Shown: positions 49,015 through 58,048, counted from the first letter of the stretch. The stretch: 64,000 bases of DNA from Bradyrhizobium sp. ARR65 (GCF_000472385.1 NZ_AWZU01000003.1:137-64136); one strand, 5' to 3'. The notes: generated from the sequence alone by a model not told the origin. Numbers and translations: made by a program.

Positions 49015-50061
49015 TTGGCATCCGACAACAGATGGCTGACGAGCCTCAAGCTTGAGCTCGCCTATTTCAGCGGCCGCGTGTGGTGGAGCGGGAAGGCGCG
49101 CGGCGGAGCCGGGGCAATTCTTCGTTTCCAGCGCGTGCGCCCACGCCGGCATGCATCGTTTCAGCCGCTCAGGGCCGAGGAAATCACGCCCCGATTTCTC
49201 GACCGCACCATTCGGGTGTTGCAACGCTGGAACTACGACATCGTCGGCCTCGACGAGGCGTGCCGGCGTGCCGTCATCATGCCGCAGCCGCGGCGCTTCG
49301 TCTGCCTCAGCTTCGACGGCGCCTACAAGGATCTCATCACCTTCGCCTATCCGGTGCTGTCGCGGCATCGGGTTCCTTTCATCGTCTATGTGCCGACAGC
49401 CTGCGTGGACGGGGTTGGCGAACCGTGGTGGCTGGCGCTCGAGGAGATCATCGGCAAGGAGCACCGCCTGAGTCTCGTGGTCGAGGGCGGCGAACGGCAC
49501 TTCACGATCAGGACGAGCAGCGAAAAATACGAACTTTACGAGTTCCTCTCGGGATGGATGCGCTCGCTGCCGCCACCTGAGCTGTCGACGGCCATCAACG
49601 ATCTTTGCAGACGCTATTCCGTTGACCTCGCGCGGCTCACGCGCGACGCCTTCATGGACTGGGCCGATCTGGCGAGGCTCGCGGCCGACCCCAACGTGAC
49701 CATCGGCAGTGCGACCGTAAACTATCCCGTGCTGTCGAACCTGAGAGACGCGGATGCCTTGCGCGAGATGACGATGGGCAGGGCTGTGGCGGAGACCGCG
49801 CTCCGCCGCGAGATCAGGCATTTCGCCTATCCGTTTGGGGATCGCGCGTCGTGGCGGCGCGCCCATGTGATGATGACGGAACAAGCCGGGTTTGCCAGCG
49901 CCGTCTCCTCGATTCCCGGAATCGTGGAAGCGGAAGGGCGCACCAATTTGCACGCGCTGCCGCGGGTCGGTTGGGATGGGCGAGGGCACTCGTTGCGCGC
50001 TATGCGCGTCCTGCTGTCCGGCGTCGCCTTCGCGCCGGTTCAGCCGACCCGCAGTATTTAG
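49015..50061 (+). CDS. Polysaccharide deacetylase-fold protein lacking metal ligands
   Basis: The 348-residue product starts at a TTG (49015) after GGCGGGG. It has the NodB-type fold, but the first motif reads CLSFDGAYKDL rather than the canonical FDDG (G102 for the metal-binding aspartate) and the second reads IGSATVNYPVL, with A233 and Y237 where the family has the two metal-binding histidines. Motif FAYPFGD is retained. It should therefore fold like a deacetylase but be unable to bind the catalytic metal in the usual way. It ends the exopolysaccharide cluster. Confidence 0.85.
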   Translation: MASDNRWLTSLKLELAYFSGRVWWSGKARGGAGAILRFQRVRPRRHASFQPLRAEEITPRFLDRTIRVLQRWNYDIVGLDEACRRAVIMPQPRRFVCLSFDGAYKDLITFAYPVLSRHRVPFIVYVPTACVDGVGEPWWLALEEIIGKEHRLSLVVEGGERHFTIRTSSEKYELYEFLSGWMRSLPPPELSTAINDLCRRYSVDLARLTRDAFMDWADLARLAADPNVTIGSATVNYPVLSNLRDADALREMTMGRAVAETALRREIRHFAYPFGDRASWRRAHVMMTEQAGFASAVSSIPGIVEAEGRTNLHALPRVGWDGRGHSLRAMRVLLSGVAFAPVQPTRSI

Positions 50062-50270
50062 GACTTGAAATCGGGCCGCGACATCCAGCTTACGATCGGC
50101 ATCGCCGGCAGCACCCAGCCCATGCCCGCCACGACATAGAAGATCGCCTGCAGCAGCCCGGAATTGGCCAGGACCGGCAGTTGTGCCACCGCCATGCCGG
50201 TCAGCGACCACACCAGCGCCAGCAGCAGGAGGGCAATGGTTCCAAGCAATTTGCGGGTGCGGATGGTCAT
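50058..50270 (-). CDS. DUF2842 family membrane protein
   Basis: The 70-residue product has two membrane helices (about residues 9-28 and 37-58) joined by a short loop and ends MSRPDFKS, as members of the alphaproteobacterial DUF2842 family do. Function is unknown. Its stop overlaps the stop of the convergent deacetylase-fold gene by four bases, and it is divergent from heme A synthase, a linkage I recall from related genomes. Confidence 0.82.
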   Translation of the reverse strand: MTIRTRKLLGTIALLLLALVWSLTGMAVAQLPVLANSGLLQAIFYVVAGMGWVLPAMPIVSWMSRPDFKS

Positions 50271-50376
50271 GACAGAAATGTTTGCCCCGGGCGTTACGGC
50301 CGCGGCTTGCGCGCGGCAGGGCCGCGACTATAAGGGGCACGCCAATCCATTCAAGCCGGTGTTCCGCCCATCCGTG

Positions 50377-51465
50377 ATGACGATTGCCGCCAAACCAGCC
50401 TCGGCCCGTCGCGCCGTCCGCATATGGCTCTTTTCGGTCGCGGCGCTGATCGCATTGATGATCGTGGTCGGCGGCGCCACACGGCTGACCGAGTCGGGGC
50501 TCTCGATCGTGGAATGGAAGCCGGTCACCGGCGTGCTGCCGCCGCTCAGCGCCGCGCAATGGCAAGAGGCCTTCGAGGGATACAAGCAGATCCCGCAATA
50601 TCACGCGCTCAATGCCGGAATGAGCCTGTCGGACTTCAAGACCATCTTCTGGTGGGAATGGAGCCACCGGCTGCTCGGTCGCGTGATCGGCGTGGTCTAC
50701 CTGCTGCCCTTTCTCTATTTCCTCTGGCGCGGGGCGCTGAGCGCCGAATTGAAGCGGCGGCTGTGGCTGATCTTCGGCCTGGGCGCGCTGCAGGGCGCGG
50801 TGGGGTGGTGGATGGTGGCCTCGGGCCTGTCGGAGCGGATCGAGGTTTCGCACTACCGGCTGGCAACGCATCTGGTGCTCGCGCTTCTGATCTACGCGGC
50901 GATCGTCTGGACGATGCGGCGGCTCACCGAACGGGAGTCGAGCGGAGCGGCCGTGCGGCTGAAAATGACGGGCTTCGTCCTGCTCGGCGTCACCTTCGTG
51001 CAACTCTATCTCGGCGCGCTGGTGGCCGGTCTGCGCGCGGGCCGCGTCTACAATACCTGGCCTGATATCGATGGCGCGTTCATACCCTCGGCTACCCGGC
51101 TGTGGTTCGATACGCCTTGGTGGCGCAATTTGTTCGACAATACGCTGACCGTGCAGTTCGAGCATCGCATGACGGCCTATGCGCTATTTGCGCTGGCGAT
51201 CGCGCACGCTCTTGATGTGATCCGCTCGCGCGCCGACGCCGCCGCTATCAGCGGCGCTTTATGGCTGGTTGCGGCAATCACGTTGCAGGCGACGCTCGGA
51301 ATCCTGACCTTGCTCAACCAGGTTCCAATTGGACTGGCGCTCGCGCACCAGGCGGTCGCGATCCTGGTGCTGACGCTGGCGGTCATGCAAGCCGAGCGGC
51401 TCGCCAGCCGTCAGTTGGAAAGCGCGCCGCACCAAGTTGCCGCGCCGCTCGGGCAGGCTGGTTAG
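50377..51465 (+). CDS. ctaA: Heme A synthase (COX15/CtaA)
   Basis: This membrane enzyme oxidises heme O to heme A for cytochrome oxidase. The 362-residue protein (ATG at 50377) has about eight membrane helices and the COX15 features: [40 protein letters not shown] with a heme-ligand histidine, [33 protein letters not shown] and FEHRMTAYA. No ctaB gene or other cytochrome oxidase gene is present in the window. Its stop overlaps the convergent small gene by four bases. Confidence 0.95.
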   Translation: MTIAAKPASARRAVRIWLFSVAALIALMIVVGGATRLTESGLSIVEWKPVTGVLPPLSAAQWQEAFEGYKQIPQYHALNAGMSLSDFKTIFWWEWSHRLLGRVIGVVYLLPFLYFLWRGALSAELKRRLWLIFGLGALQGAVGWWMVASGLSERIEVSHYRLATHLVLALLIYAAIVWTMRRLTERESSGAAVRLKMTGFVLLGVTFVQLYLGALVAGLRAGRVYNTWPDIDGAFIPSATRLWFDTPWWRNLFDNTLTVQFEHRMTAYALFALAIAHALDVIRSRADAAAISGALWLVAAITLQATLGILTLLNQVPIGLALAHQAVAILVLTLAVMQAERLASRQLESAPHQVAAPLGQAG

Positions 51466-51848
51466 CAATAGCCGTAGACGCCGCATGCGTAGGGCAGGCG
51501 CCAGAAATAGCTGGGGTAGGGACCGCCGCCGTAATATGGCCCCTGGTAGTCATAGTCGAAGGGCCGGCCGTAATAGCCCGGCAGGGTCGTCGAGCCCGGA
51601 AGCAATGGCGTCGACGGCCAGGACGTGATCAGCACATCCGGATTGGGTTCGACGACGACCACCGGCGGTGGCGGCGGCGCGGCCTTGTAGACGAGCGTCG
51701 TCTGGTACCTGTAGTGCGCACGAGGGAGTCCCGGCGGCAGGATCACGCGGGCATGCCGTTTGACCTGCGGCGTGACGATCTGATCCGCGGCGAAGGCCGG
51801 GCTGATCGCCGCTATCGCCAAAGACATCAATGTCGCCAAGCGCAGCAT
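51462..51848 (-). CDS. Exported Tyr/Pro/Gly-rich protein
   Basis: The 128-residue product from the ATG at 51848 (GGAGCGG upstream) starts with a signal peptide (about residues 1-20, ending FAADQ). The mature part has a proline run ([15 protein letters not shown]) and a C-terminal stretch rich in tyrosine, glycine and proline that ends in ACGVYGYC with two cysteines. I recognise no family. It may be a surface or cell-wall-associated protein. Confidence 0.68.
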   Translation of the reverse strand: MLRLATLMSLAIAAISPAFAADQIVTPQVKRHARVILPPGLPRAHYRYQTTLVYKAAPPPPPVVVVEPNPDVLITSWPSTPLLPGSTTLPGYYGRPFDYDYQGPYYGGGPYPSYFWRLPYACGVYGYC

Positions 51849-51937
51849 CGGCCGCTCCGAATCCGGGAATGTTTCCAAGCCAATCTATGCCGGAACATCC
51901 GTTAACGGGAGGCCTACGGCGCCAACGAGGTTAACGC

Positions 51938-53218
51938 TCAAGCTTTCAATGCCTGGTCCAGATCTGCGATCAGGTCTTCCTTGTCCTCGATGCCGATCGA
52001 CAGGCGTACCACATCGGGGCCGGCGCCGGCCTTGATCTTGGCAGCATCATCGAGCTGACTGTGGGTTGTCGAGGCCGGATGGATCACCAGCGAGCGCGTG
52101 TCGCCGACATTGGCGAGGTGCGAGAACAGTTGCAGGTTCGAGACCAGACTGACGCCGGCCTCGTAGCCGCCCTTGAGATTGAAGGTGAATACCGCGCCGG
52201 CGCCCTTCGGCGCGTATTTGCGGGCGAGATTGTTGTACTTGTCGCCCGGCAGCCCGGCATAGCTGACCGAGGCCACCGCCGGGTGGCCGGCCAGGAATTC
52301 CGCCACCGCCTTGGCGTTGTCGCAGTGCTTTTGCATGCGTAGCGGCAGCGTCTCGATGCCTGTGAGAATGAGAAACGCGTTGAACGGCGAGAGCGCAGGC
52401 CCGAGGTCGCGCAGCCCCAACACGCGGCAGGCGATGGCAAAGGCGAAATTGCCGAAGGTCTCCTGGATCCTGATGCCGTGATATTCCGGGCGCGGCTCGC
52501 TCAGCATCGGATATTTGTTGTCTTTCGACCAATCGAAGGTGCCGGCATCGACAATGATGCCGCCGAGCGAATTGCCGTGGCCGCCGAGAAACTTCGTCAG
52601 CGAATGCACGACGATGTCGGCGCCGTGATCGATCGGGCGGATCAGATAGGGGCTTGCGAGCGTATTGTCGACGATCAGCGGCACGCCGGCCGAGCGCGCG
52701 ATGGCCGCGATCGCCTCGATATCCGTGATGCTGCCGCCGGGATTGGCGATCGACTCGATGAAGATGGCCTTGGTGCGCGGGCTCACCGCGCGCTCGAAGG
52801 TCGTGATATCGTCGGGATCGGCCCACACCACGTTCCAGCCAAAGCTCTTGAAGGCGTGGGTGAACTGATTGATCGAGCCGCCATAGAGTTTTCGTGCGGC
52901 GATGAATTCGTCGCCCGGCGTCAGGAGCTGCTGCAGCACGATCACCTGCGCGGCATGGCCGGAGGCGACCGCAAGCGCCGCGGTGCCGCCCTCGAGCGCG
53001 GCGACGCGCTCCTCGAGCACCGCGTTGGTGGGATTTCCGATCCGGGTGTAGATGTTGCCGAATGCCTGCAGGCCGAACAACGACGCCGCATGGTCGGCAT
53101 CGTTGAACACGAACGACGTGGTCTGATAGATCGGCGTCGCCCGCGCGCCGGTGGTGGGATCGGGCTGCGCACCGGCATGCACGGCGAGGGTCGAAAATCC
53201 GGGGATTCGATCGGTCAT
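51938..53218 (-). CDS. metY: O-acetylhomoserine aminocarboxypropyltransferase
   Basis: This PLP enzyme makes homocysteine (methionine pathway) from O-acetylhomoserine and sulphide. The 426-residue protein (ATG at 53218, GAGGAGCAGGA upstream) has the Cys/Met metabolism fold with family motifs TTSFVFND, YTRIGNPTNAVLEERVAALEGG, the VDNTLASPYL segment and the PLP lysine K209 in HSLTKFLGGHGN. Length matches MetY rather than the shorter gamma-synthases. No SAM riboswitch-like structure was seen upstream, but a plausible promoter lies at 53259-53286. Confidence 0.94.
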   Translation of the reverse strand: MTDRIPGFSTLAVHAGAQPDPTTGARATPIYQTTSFVFNDADHAASLFGLQAFGNIYTRIGNPTNAVLEERVAALEGGTAALAVASGHAAQVIVLQQLLTPGDEFIAARKLYGGSINQFTHAFKSFGWNVVWADPDDITTFERAVSPRTKAIFIESIANPGGSITDIEAIAAIARSAGVPLIVDNTLASPYLIRPIDHGADIVVHSLTKFLGGHGNSLGGIIVDAGTFDWSKDNKYPMLSEPRPEYHGIRIQETFGNFAFAIACRVLGLRDLGPALSPFNAFLILTGIETLPLRMQKHCDNAKAVAEFLAGHPAVASVSYAGLPGDKYNNLARKYAPKGAGAVFTFNLKGGYEAGVSLVSNLQLFSHLANVGDTRSLVIHPASTTHSQLDDAAKIKAGAGPDVVRLSIGIEDKEDLIADLDQALKA

Positions 53219-53258
53219 TCGCGAAATCCTGCTCCTCTTCGCTTGAAATTGCGACGCA

Positions 53259-53286
53259 TGCTTATCGCGCGTGCGTTCGCCGTCAA
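53259..53286 (-). promoter_or_regulatory. Possible sigma-70-type promoter of metY
   Basis: On the minus strand TTGACG (53286-53281) and TAAGCA (53264-53259) are separated by 16 bases, about 40 bases upstream of the metY start. The -10 match is weak. Confidence 0.35.
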
Positions 53287-53368
53287 GGCGCGGTGATCCG
53301 CCGCAGTGGATTCGCAATGATCATGCTGGCCGGCGCGATGTCGCCGCAACAATCGTTTCGCAACCGCG

Positions 53369-53953
53369 TCAGGACTGTTCGTCCCTGTTCTTCGCGGCCC
53401 GATCGGAGGCCGCGGTGGCACCGCCGCCGACGCTCATGCGATTGAGAGACAGTCGCATGCCTTGCGTCGGTACAGGGGCGCGCTTGGCGCTGATCGTGCG
53501 CGAATTGACGCCCATCCAGGAAATCTCCGACGATAGCCTGCCATATTCAATCTTGGGGCAGCGGTTCATCACGACCTTCAGGCCGGCGGCTTCGGCCTTG
53601 GCTGCCGCTTCGTCGTCGCGGGCTCCAAGCTGCATCCAGATCACTTTCGGCAGCGGATCGAGCTTTAAGGCCTCGTCTACCACCGGCATGATGTGCTTGG
53701 AGCTCCTGAAGATGTCGATCATATCGATTGGCCGGCCGATTGCGCTGAGCGAAGCGACGAAAGGCCTGCCGAGCAGGCTTTTTCCGACGTGGCCGGGATT
53801 GATCGGGATCATGTCGTAGCCGCGCTGCACCAGATATTTGAATGCAAAATAGCTCGGCCGCACGTCGATCGGCGAAGCGCCCACCATCGCGATCGTCTTG
53901 ACGCTGTTGAGAATGCTTCGGATGTAGTCGTCGGAGTAGGTGTCGTGGTTCAT
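53369..53953 (-). CDS. CoA-binding domain protein
   Basis: The 194-residue protein contains a CoA-binding Rossmann domain: VKTIAMVGASPIDVRPSYFAFKYLVQRGYDMIPINPGHVG, followed by VDEALKLDPLPKVIWMQLGARDDEAAAKAEAAGLKVVMNRCPKIEYGR. The last 40 residues are an extra tail (SWMGVNSRTISAKRAPVPTQGMRL). Such proteins bind CoA but their role is usually unknown. It stands between metY and the enoyl-CoA hydratase gene, which may reflect acyl-CoA context. Confidence 0.88.
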   Translation of the reverse strand: MNHDTYSDDYIRSILNSVKTIAMVGASPIDVRPSYFAFKYLVQRGYDMIPINPGHVGKSLLGRPFVASLSAIGRPIDMIDIFRSSKHIMPVVDEALKLDPLPKVIWMQLGARDDEAAAKAEAAGLKVVMNRCPKIEYGRLSSEISWMGVNSRTISAKRAPVPTQGMRLSLNRMSVGGGATAASDRAAKNRDEQS

Positions 53954-53990
53954 TTGAGTTGTTCGTATTTTGGGCCAAGCGTCTCATGCC

Positions 53991-54072
53991 GTCATTCCGG
54001 GGCGATGCGAAAGCATCGAACCCGGAATCTTGAGATTCCGGGTTCGATCCTGACGGACCGCCCCGGAATGAC
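53991..54072. repeat. Palindromic repeat, GTCATTCCGG type, copy B
   Basis: The element begins GTCATTCCGGGGCGATG and ends CCGCCCCGGAATGAC, and contains an inner palindrome around GGAATCTTGAGATTCC. It is the second copy of the element at 231-306 and lies directly before the 3' end of the enoyl-CoA hydratase gene. Confidence 0.78.
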
Positions 54073-54083
54073 GGAGACCACGG

Positions 54084-54917
54084 TTAGCGGTCCTGCCATT
54101 TCGGCTCGCGCTTCTCGATGAAGGCGCCAATGCCTTCTTCGGCGTCGCGCGCCATCATGTTCTCGGTCATCACCTCAGCCGCGTAGCGGTAGGCGTCGGC
54201 AAGGCTCATTTCCGCTTGGCGGTAAAACGCCGTCTTGCCGAGCTTGATCGTATGGGCGGATTTGAGCGCGACCTTTTGCGCCAGCGCTATTGCGGCTTCG
54301 CGCTCGCTGCCGGCACGAACCACTCGGTTGATCAGACCAATCTCTTTGGCCGTCGCGGCCGAAATGGGTTCGCCGGTGAGCAGCATTTCCATGGCCTGCT
54401 TGCGCGGCACGTTGCGCGAGAGCGCCACCATCGGCGTTGAGCAGAACAGGCCGATATCGACGCCGGGCGTTGCGAAGCTCGCCGCTTCCGATGCGACCGC
54501 GAGATCGCAACTCGCGACCAATTGGCAGCCGGCCGCGGTCGCAATGCCTTGCACCGCGGCAACCACGGGCTTCGGCAGATGCACGATCGCCTGCATCATC
54601 GCGCTGCAGGCGTTCATCACTTGCGCAAAATAGGCGCGGCCGCGATCGGCGTCGTTGCGGCGGGCGGTCAACTCCTTCAGATCGTGTCCGGCCGAAAAAG
54701 CCGGGCCGTTTGCCGCGATCACCACCGCGCGGATGCTCCGGTCTTCGCCGATCTGGTTCAGTGCGGCGTGAAGTTCCGCGATCATCGCTTCCGACAGGCT
54801 GTTGCGCGCAGCGGGGCGATTGAGCGTGAGCAGGGCGATGGGACCGATCGTTTCGCGCAGCAGTATGTCGGTATCTTGTATCGGGGCGCGGGCTGGCTCG
54901 GGCATCGGAAAATCCAT
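54084..54917 (-). CDS. Enoyl-CoA hydratase/isomerase family protein
   Basis: This crotonase-fold protein has 277 residues. The oxyanion-hole segments FSAGHDLKEL and VQGIATAAGCQLVASCDLAVA are present, followed by FATPGVDIGLFCSTPMVALSRNV and the C-terminal helices. The usual second catalytic glutamate pair is not clear, so the exact reaction (hydratase, isomerase or other) is uncertain. It is divergent from a thioesterase gene (58 bases), which fits acyl-CoA metabolism. Confidence 0.9.
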   Translation of the reverse strand: MDFPMPEPARAPIQDTDILLRETIGPIALLTLNRPAARNSLSEAMIAELHAALNQIGEDRSIRAVVIAANGPAFSAGHDLKELTARRNDADRGRAYFAQVMNACSAMMQAIVHLPKPVVAAVQGIATAAGCQLVASCDLAVASEAASFATPGVDIGLFCSTPMVALSRNVPRKQAMEMLLTGEPISAATAKEIGLINRVVRAGSEREAAIALAQKVALKSAHTIKLGKTAFYRQAEMSLADAYRYAAEVMTENMMARDAEEGIGAFIEKREPKWQDR

Positions 54918-54975
54918 TTGGGTGATATCTGCAATCTAATGTAACAGACAGCCCAAATCGAGGGCAGGAAAGCAC

Positions 54976-55407
54976 ATGGCGATTGCCAAAATGAGCGTGC
55001 CGGAACTGGAGAGATTCCTGCACGAGGAATTTCCGCAGGCGTTTAGCACCGGGGGTGACATCACCATCGAACACGCCGACGGCAAGACCTGTCTCTTGCG
55101 CCAGCGCTACAGCGAGAAGATGTTGCGCCCAGGCGGGACGATCTCGGGGCCGACATTGATGGCGCTGGCCGACTGCGCGATGTACGTCGTGGTGTTGTCG
55201 GCGGTCGGCCCCGTAGGGCTTGCCGTCACAACCAACCTCAACATCAACTTCCTGCGCAAGGGCGCGCAGGGCGAGGATGTGCTGGCCGCCGCGCGGCTGC
55301 TTAAGCTCGGCAAGCGGCTTGCGGTCGGGGAGGTCAGCCTGACATCGGGAGCCGCGCCCGACCCGATCGCCCATGTCACCGCGACCTATTCCATTCCAAA
55401 CAAATAG
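54976..55407 (+). CDS. PaaI-family hotdog thioesterase
   Basis: The 143-residue protein has a hotdog fold with the family pattern MLRPGGTISGPTLMALADCAMYVVVLSAVGP and NLNINFLRKGAQGEDVLAAARLLKLGKRLAVGEVSL. Such enzymes hydrolyse acyl-CoA, often in aromatic degradation, but substrate is not given by the sequence. The gene is divergent from the enoyl-CoA hydratase, with which it may act. Confidence 0.88.
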   Translation: MAIAKMSVPELERFLHEEFPQAFSTGGDITIEHADGKTCLLRQRYSEKMLRPGGTISGPTLMALADCAMYVVVLSAVGPVGLAVTTNLNINFLRKGAQGEDVLAAARLLKLGKRLAVGEVSLTSGAAPDPIAHVTATYSIPNK

Positions 55408-55479
55408 AGATTTTGATGGTAATATTGCACCTTAATTGTAAGTCATTGTCTTTGCTCATCTAAATTTTGACCAGGGGCG

Positions 55480-55508
55480 TTGACGCGCGCCGGTTCAGTC
55501 TCTAGAAA
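55480..55508 (+). promoter_or_regulatory. Sigma-70-type promoter of rplM-rpsI
   Basis: TTGACG at 55480-55485 and TAGAAA at 55503-55508 have the ideal 17-base spacing and lie 59 bases before the rplM ATG. A G+C-rich hairpin (about 55520-55542, arms CGGCCGC / GCGGCCG) followed by TTTCCCTTTC sits in the leader and could act in regulation. Confidence 0.65.
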
Positions 55509-55566
55509 TCCGCCTAGTTCGGCCGCGCGTTTCGTGCGGCCGTTTCCCTTTCACGGATTGCATCAG

Positions 55567-56031
55567 ATGAAAACCTATTCGGCAAAGCCTGCCGAGGTGA
55601 CGAAGAAGTGGGTGCTGATCGATGCCAAGGGCGTCGTGGTCGGCCGGCTCGCTTCGCTGGTCGCCATGCGGCTGCGCGGCAAACATCTCCCGACCTACAC
55701 GCCCCATGTCGATTGCGGCGACAACGTCATCATCATCAACGCCGCGCATGCGGTGCTGACGGGCCGCAAGCGGGAGCAGAAGGTCTACCACAAGCACACG
55801 GGCTATGTCGGCCACGTCAAGGAACGTACCGCCCGCCAGATCCTCGAGGGCCGCTTCCCCGAGCGCGTGGTGGAGAAGGCGATTGAGCGCATGATCCCGC
55901 GCGGGCCACTTGGCCGCGTGCAAATGGGCAATCTGCGTGTCTATCCGGGCGCGGAGCACCCGCACGAGGCGCAGCAGCCAGAGAAGATCGATGTCGCCAA
56001 GATGAACCGCAAGAACATGAGGGCCGCATAA
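55567..56031 (+). CDS. rplM: Ribosomal protein L13 (uL13)
   Basis: L13 is an early-assembling protein of the large subunit. The 154-residue product from the ATG at 55567 begins [22 protein letters not shown] and shows the usual segments [33 protein letters not shown] and the [11 protein letters not shown] motif. The stop is one base before the rpsI ATG. L13 and S9 in this order are conserved in bacteria and co-transcribed. Confidence 0.98.
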   Translation: MKTYSAKPAEVTKKWVLIDAKGVVVGRLASLVAMRLRGKHLPTYTPHVDCGDNVIIINAAHAVLTGRKREQKVYHKHTGYVGHVKERTARQILEGRFPERVVEKAIERMIPRGPLGRVQMGNLRVYPGAEHPHEAQQPEKIDVAKMNRKNMRAA

Positions 56032-56032
56032 G

Positions 56033-56509
56033 ATGGCCGAGAGCATTCAGTCCCTCGATCAACTGTCGCAGTTGAAGCCGGCCGCTCCCGAAGCGCCGAA
56101 ATATGAGAAGAAGGTCGACAAGCTCGGCCGCGCCTACGCCACCGGCAAGCGCAAGGACGCGGTCGCACGCGTCTGGATCAAGCCCGGCGCCGGCAAGATC
56201 ATGGTCAATTCCCGCGAGGTCGAGTCCTATTTCGCCCGTCCGGTGCTGCGCATGATGATCCAGCAGCCGCTGGTTGCTGCCGCGCGCAACGGCCAGTACG
56301 ACGTGATCTGCACGGTCGCCGGCGGCGGGCTTTCGGGCCAGGCCGGCGCGGTGCGTCACGGCATCTCCAAGGCGCTGACCAATTTCGAGCCGGACCTGCG
56401 CAGCGTCTTGAAGAAGGGCGGCTTCCTGACCCGCGACTCGCGCGTGGTCGAGCGCAAGAAGTACGGCCGCGCCAAGGCGCGCAAGTCGTTCCAGTTCTCG
56501 AAGCGCTAA
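56033..56509 (+). CDS. rpsI: Ribosomal protein S9 (uS9)
   Basis: S9 is a small-subunit protein that contacts P-site tRNA through its C-terminal tail. The 158-residue protein has an N-terminal extension of about 35 residues common in alphaproteobacteria, then [42 protein letters not shown] and the C-terminal [22 protein letters not shown] ending in the conserved FSKR. It follows rplM directly and ends at a strong terminator. Confidence 0.98.
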   Translation: MAESIQSLDQLSQLKPAAPEAPKYEKKVDKLGRAYATGKRKDAVARVWIKPGAGKIMVNSREVESYFARPVLRMMIQQPLVAAARNGQYDVICTVAGGGLSGQAGAVRHGISKALTNFEPDLRSVLKKGGFLTRDSRVVERKKYGRAKARKSFQFSKR

Positions 56510-56554
56510 TCGCTTCGCTCACATTTGCCGCGAATGCGGCATTCCCAAAGGCCA

Positions 56555-56594
56555 ACAGAGTGCGATCAGAACCTGATCGCACTCTGTTTTTTTT
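56555..56594 (+). terminator. Rho-independent terminator of rplM-rpsI
   Basis: A perfect 15-bp stem ACAGAGTGCGATCAG (56555-56569) / CTGATCGCACTCTGT (56573-56587) with an AAC loop is followed by a run of eight T bases (56587-56594). It lies 46 bases after the rpsI stop. Confidence 0.96.
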
Positions 56595-56612
56595 GCGGCG
56601 CCTGTTTTTGCG

Positions 56613-56660
56613 GCGCATGATCTGGTCGCCAAACCGCTCACACTCTGGCGCATCATGCGC
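56613..56660. repeat. GCATGATC-type palindromic repeat, diverged copy
   Basis: The element begins GCGCATGATC and ends CATCATGCGC with AAACCGCT in the middle. It resembles the 49-bp element at 58199-58247 (GAGCATGATC... GGATCATGCTC), with which it shares the inner AAACCG and CACT parts. The remaining sequence to 56833 has no gene I can support. Confidence 0.6.
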
Positions 56661-56833
56661 GAGGCGGCCTTTTTGCTGCTTTATTGAGCCGAAGTTGTCG
56701 CGGTTTTTCCGGAAAACTTGCGTGTGAACGCAAACCGATTTCGAACGCGCCGCTTCTAGCTTGTCCTCCGCAATGGCGAGCAACGCTTTTTCCGGAACCA
56801 ACCGGAAGCGCTGCCTAACATTCGGAGTGAGCG

Positions 56834-58048
56834 ATGTCGCTCGACAGCATCACGCTATATCTGATGGCCACGCTGGTGGCCGCGCTGCTTGGCGCCATGC
56901 TGCTGTTCTTCGGCCGGCAGGAGCGGAATCCCGCGTTGAAGTGGTGGGGGATCGCCTATCTGCTCGGCGCAGCATCCGTGGCGTTATGGACAATAGCCGG
57001 CAACGCCCTCGGCGATATGCTCTCGCTCGCGGTGAATGCGGTCGGATTCGTCGCCTGCGGCATGGTCTGGAACGCCGCGCGTGTATTCCACGGTCGCAAG
57101 CCCAATGTGCCGGGGCTGCTGCTCGGCGCAGTTGGCTGGATCGCGGCGGTGACGAGCCTCGATCCGCATGCGGCCGCTTTGCGGATGACCATCGGCGCGG
57201 CCATTGTCGCGATCTACGCGGCCTTGACTGCCACCGAATTGTGGTCGGAGCGGCGCAAGGCCTTGCAGCGGCGTTGGCCGGCGGTCGCGGTGCCGGTGCT
57301 GCACGGTTTCGTGCTGATGCTGCCGATCGTGCTCGGGGATATGCTGCGGTCCTCCGACGAGCAGTTTTCCTCGAGCATCTGGGTCACGGTCTTTTCCATC
57401 GAACTCGTGCTCTACGCGGTCGGCACGGTGTTCGTCATCTTCATGCTGGTCTCGGAACGCATGGTCACTGCACATAAGAACGCGGCCTCGATGGACCCGC
57501 TGACGGGCATGCTCAACCGCCGCGGTTTTGCCGAAGCCTGCGCGCGCGTGATCGAGCGCGAAGCCGAAGCCGGCCGTCCGGTGACCGCGTTGATCTTCGA
57601 CATCGATCATTTCAAAGGCATCAACGACCGCTTCGGTCACCCAGCGGGCGACGAGATTCTCAAACTGTTCGCGACGATCGTGGTGAATAATCTGCGCATC
57701 AGCGACTTGTCGGGCCGGATCGGCGGCGAGGAATTCGCGGCGCTGTTGCCGTGCTCGCTGGAAGAGGCGGTGCTTGTGGCCGAGCGGGTGCGCGAGGCGT
57801 TCGAAACCTCCGGTATCGTGGTCGAGGAAGGCCCGGTCGATACCACGGTCAGCATCGGTGTCGCCGGCGGGCCAGCGGGCACCGAGCTCGAAGTGCTGCT
57901 CGCAGCGGCCGACACCGCGCTCTACCAGGCTAAGCGCAGCGGCCGCAACCGGGTGGAAACCGCGGAGGAGTTGCCGCTGTCGCTGGAGAATTGGCGGCGC
58001 AAGACGGCGGGCCTTCCGCCGCCGAAGTCGCGGCCGGTCGTGGCCTAG
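56834..58048 (+). CDS. Membrane diguanylate cyclase (GGDEF)
   Basis: This protein makes cyclic di-GMP from GTP. The 404-residue product has an N-terminal half with six or seven membrane helices (residues 8-205) and a C-terminal GGDEF domain (about 215-375). The catalytic GGEEF motif is at residues 297-301 and an RISD inhibitory I-site (RxxD) lies at 288-291, exactly five residues before it, so product feedback is expected. The membrane part is not a recognised sensor domain. The gene stands alone between rpsI and an ABM-domain gene. Confidence 0.92.
   Translation: MSLDSITLYLMATLVAALLGAMLLFFGRQERNPALKWWGIAYLLGAASVALWTIAGNALGDMLSLAVNAVGFVACGMVWNAARVFHGRKPNVPGLLLGAVGWIAAVTSLDPHAAALRMTIGAAIVAIYAALTATELWSERRKALQRRWPAVAVPVLHGFVLMLPIVLGDMLRSSDEQFSSSIWVTVFSIELVLYAVGTVFVIFMLVSERMVTAHKNAASMDPLTGMLNRRGFAEACARVIEREAEAGRPVTALIFDIDHFKGINDRFGHPAGDEILKLFATIVVNNLRISDLSGRIGGEEFAALLPCSLEEAVLVAERVREAFETSGIVVEEGPVDTTVSIGVAGGPAGTELEVLLAAADTALYQAKRSGRNRVETAEELPLSLENWRRKTAGLPPPKSRPVVA

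Noticed and set aside
48880..51165. Very long open frame on the minus strand opposite the deacetylase-fold and ctaA genes
   Set aside because: Composition (His, Arg, Gln-rich) and overlap with several real genes on both strands mark it as a shadow frame.
53219..53330. SAM riboswitch upstream of metY
   Set aside because: No sequence matching the conserved cores of SAM-II or SAM-V types was found; only a promoter-like sequence is present.
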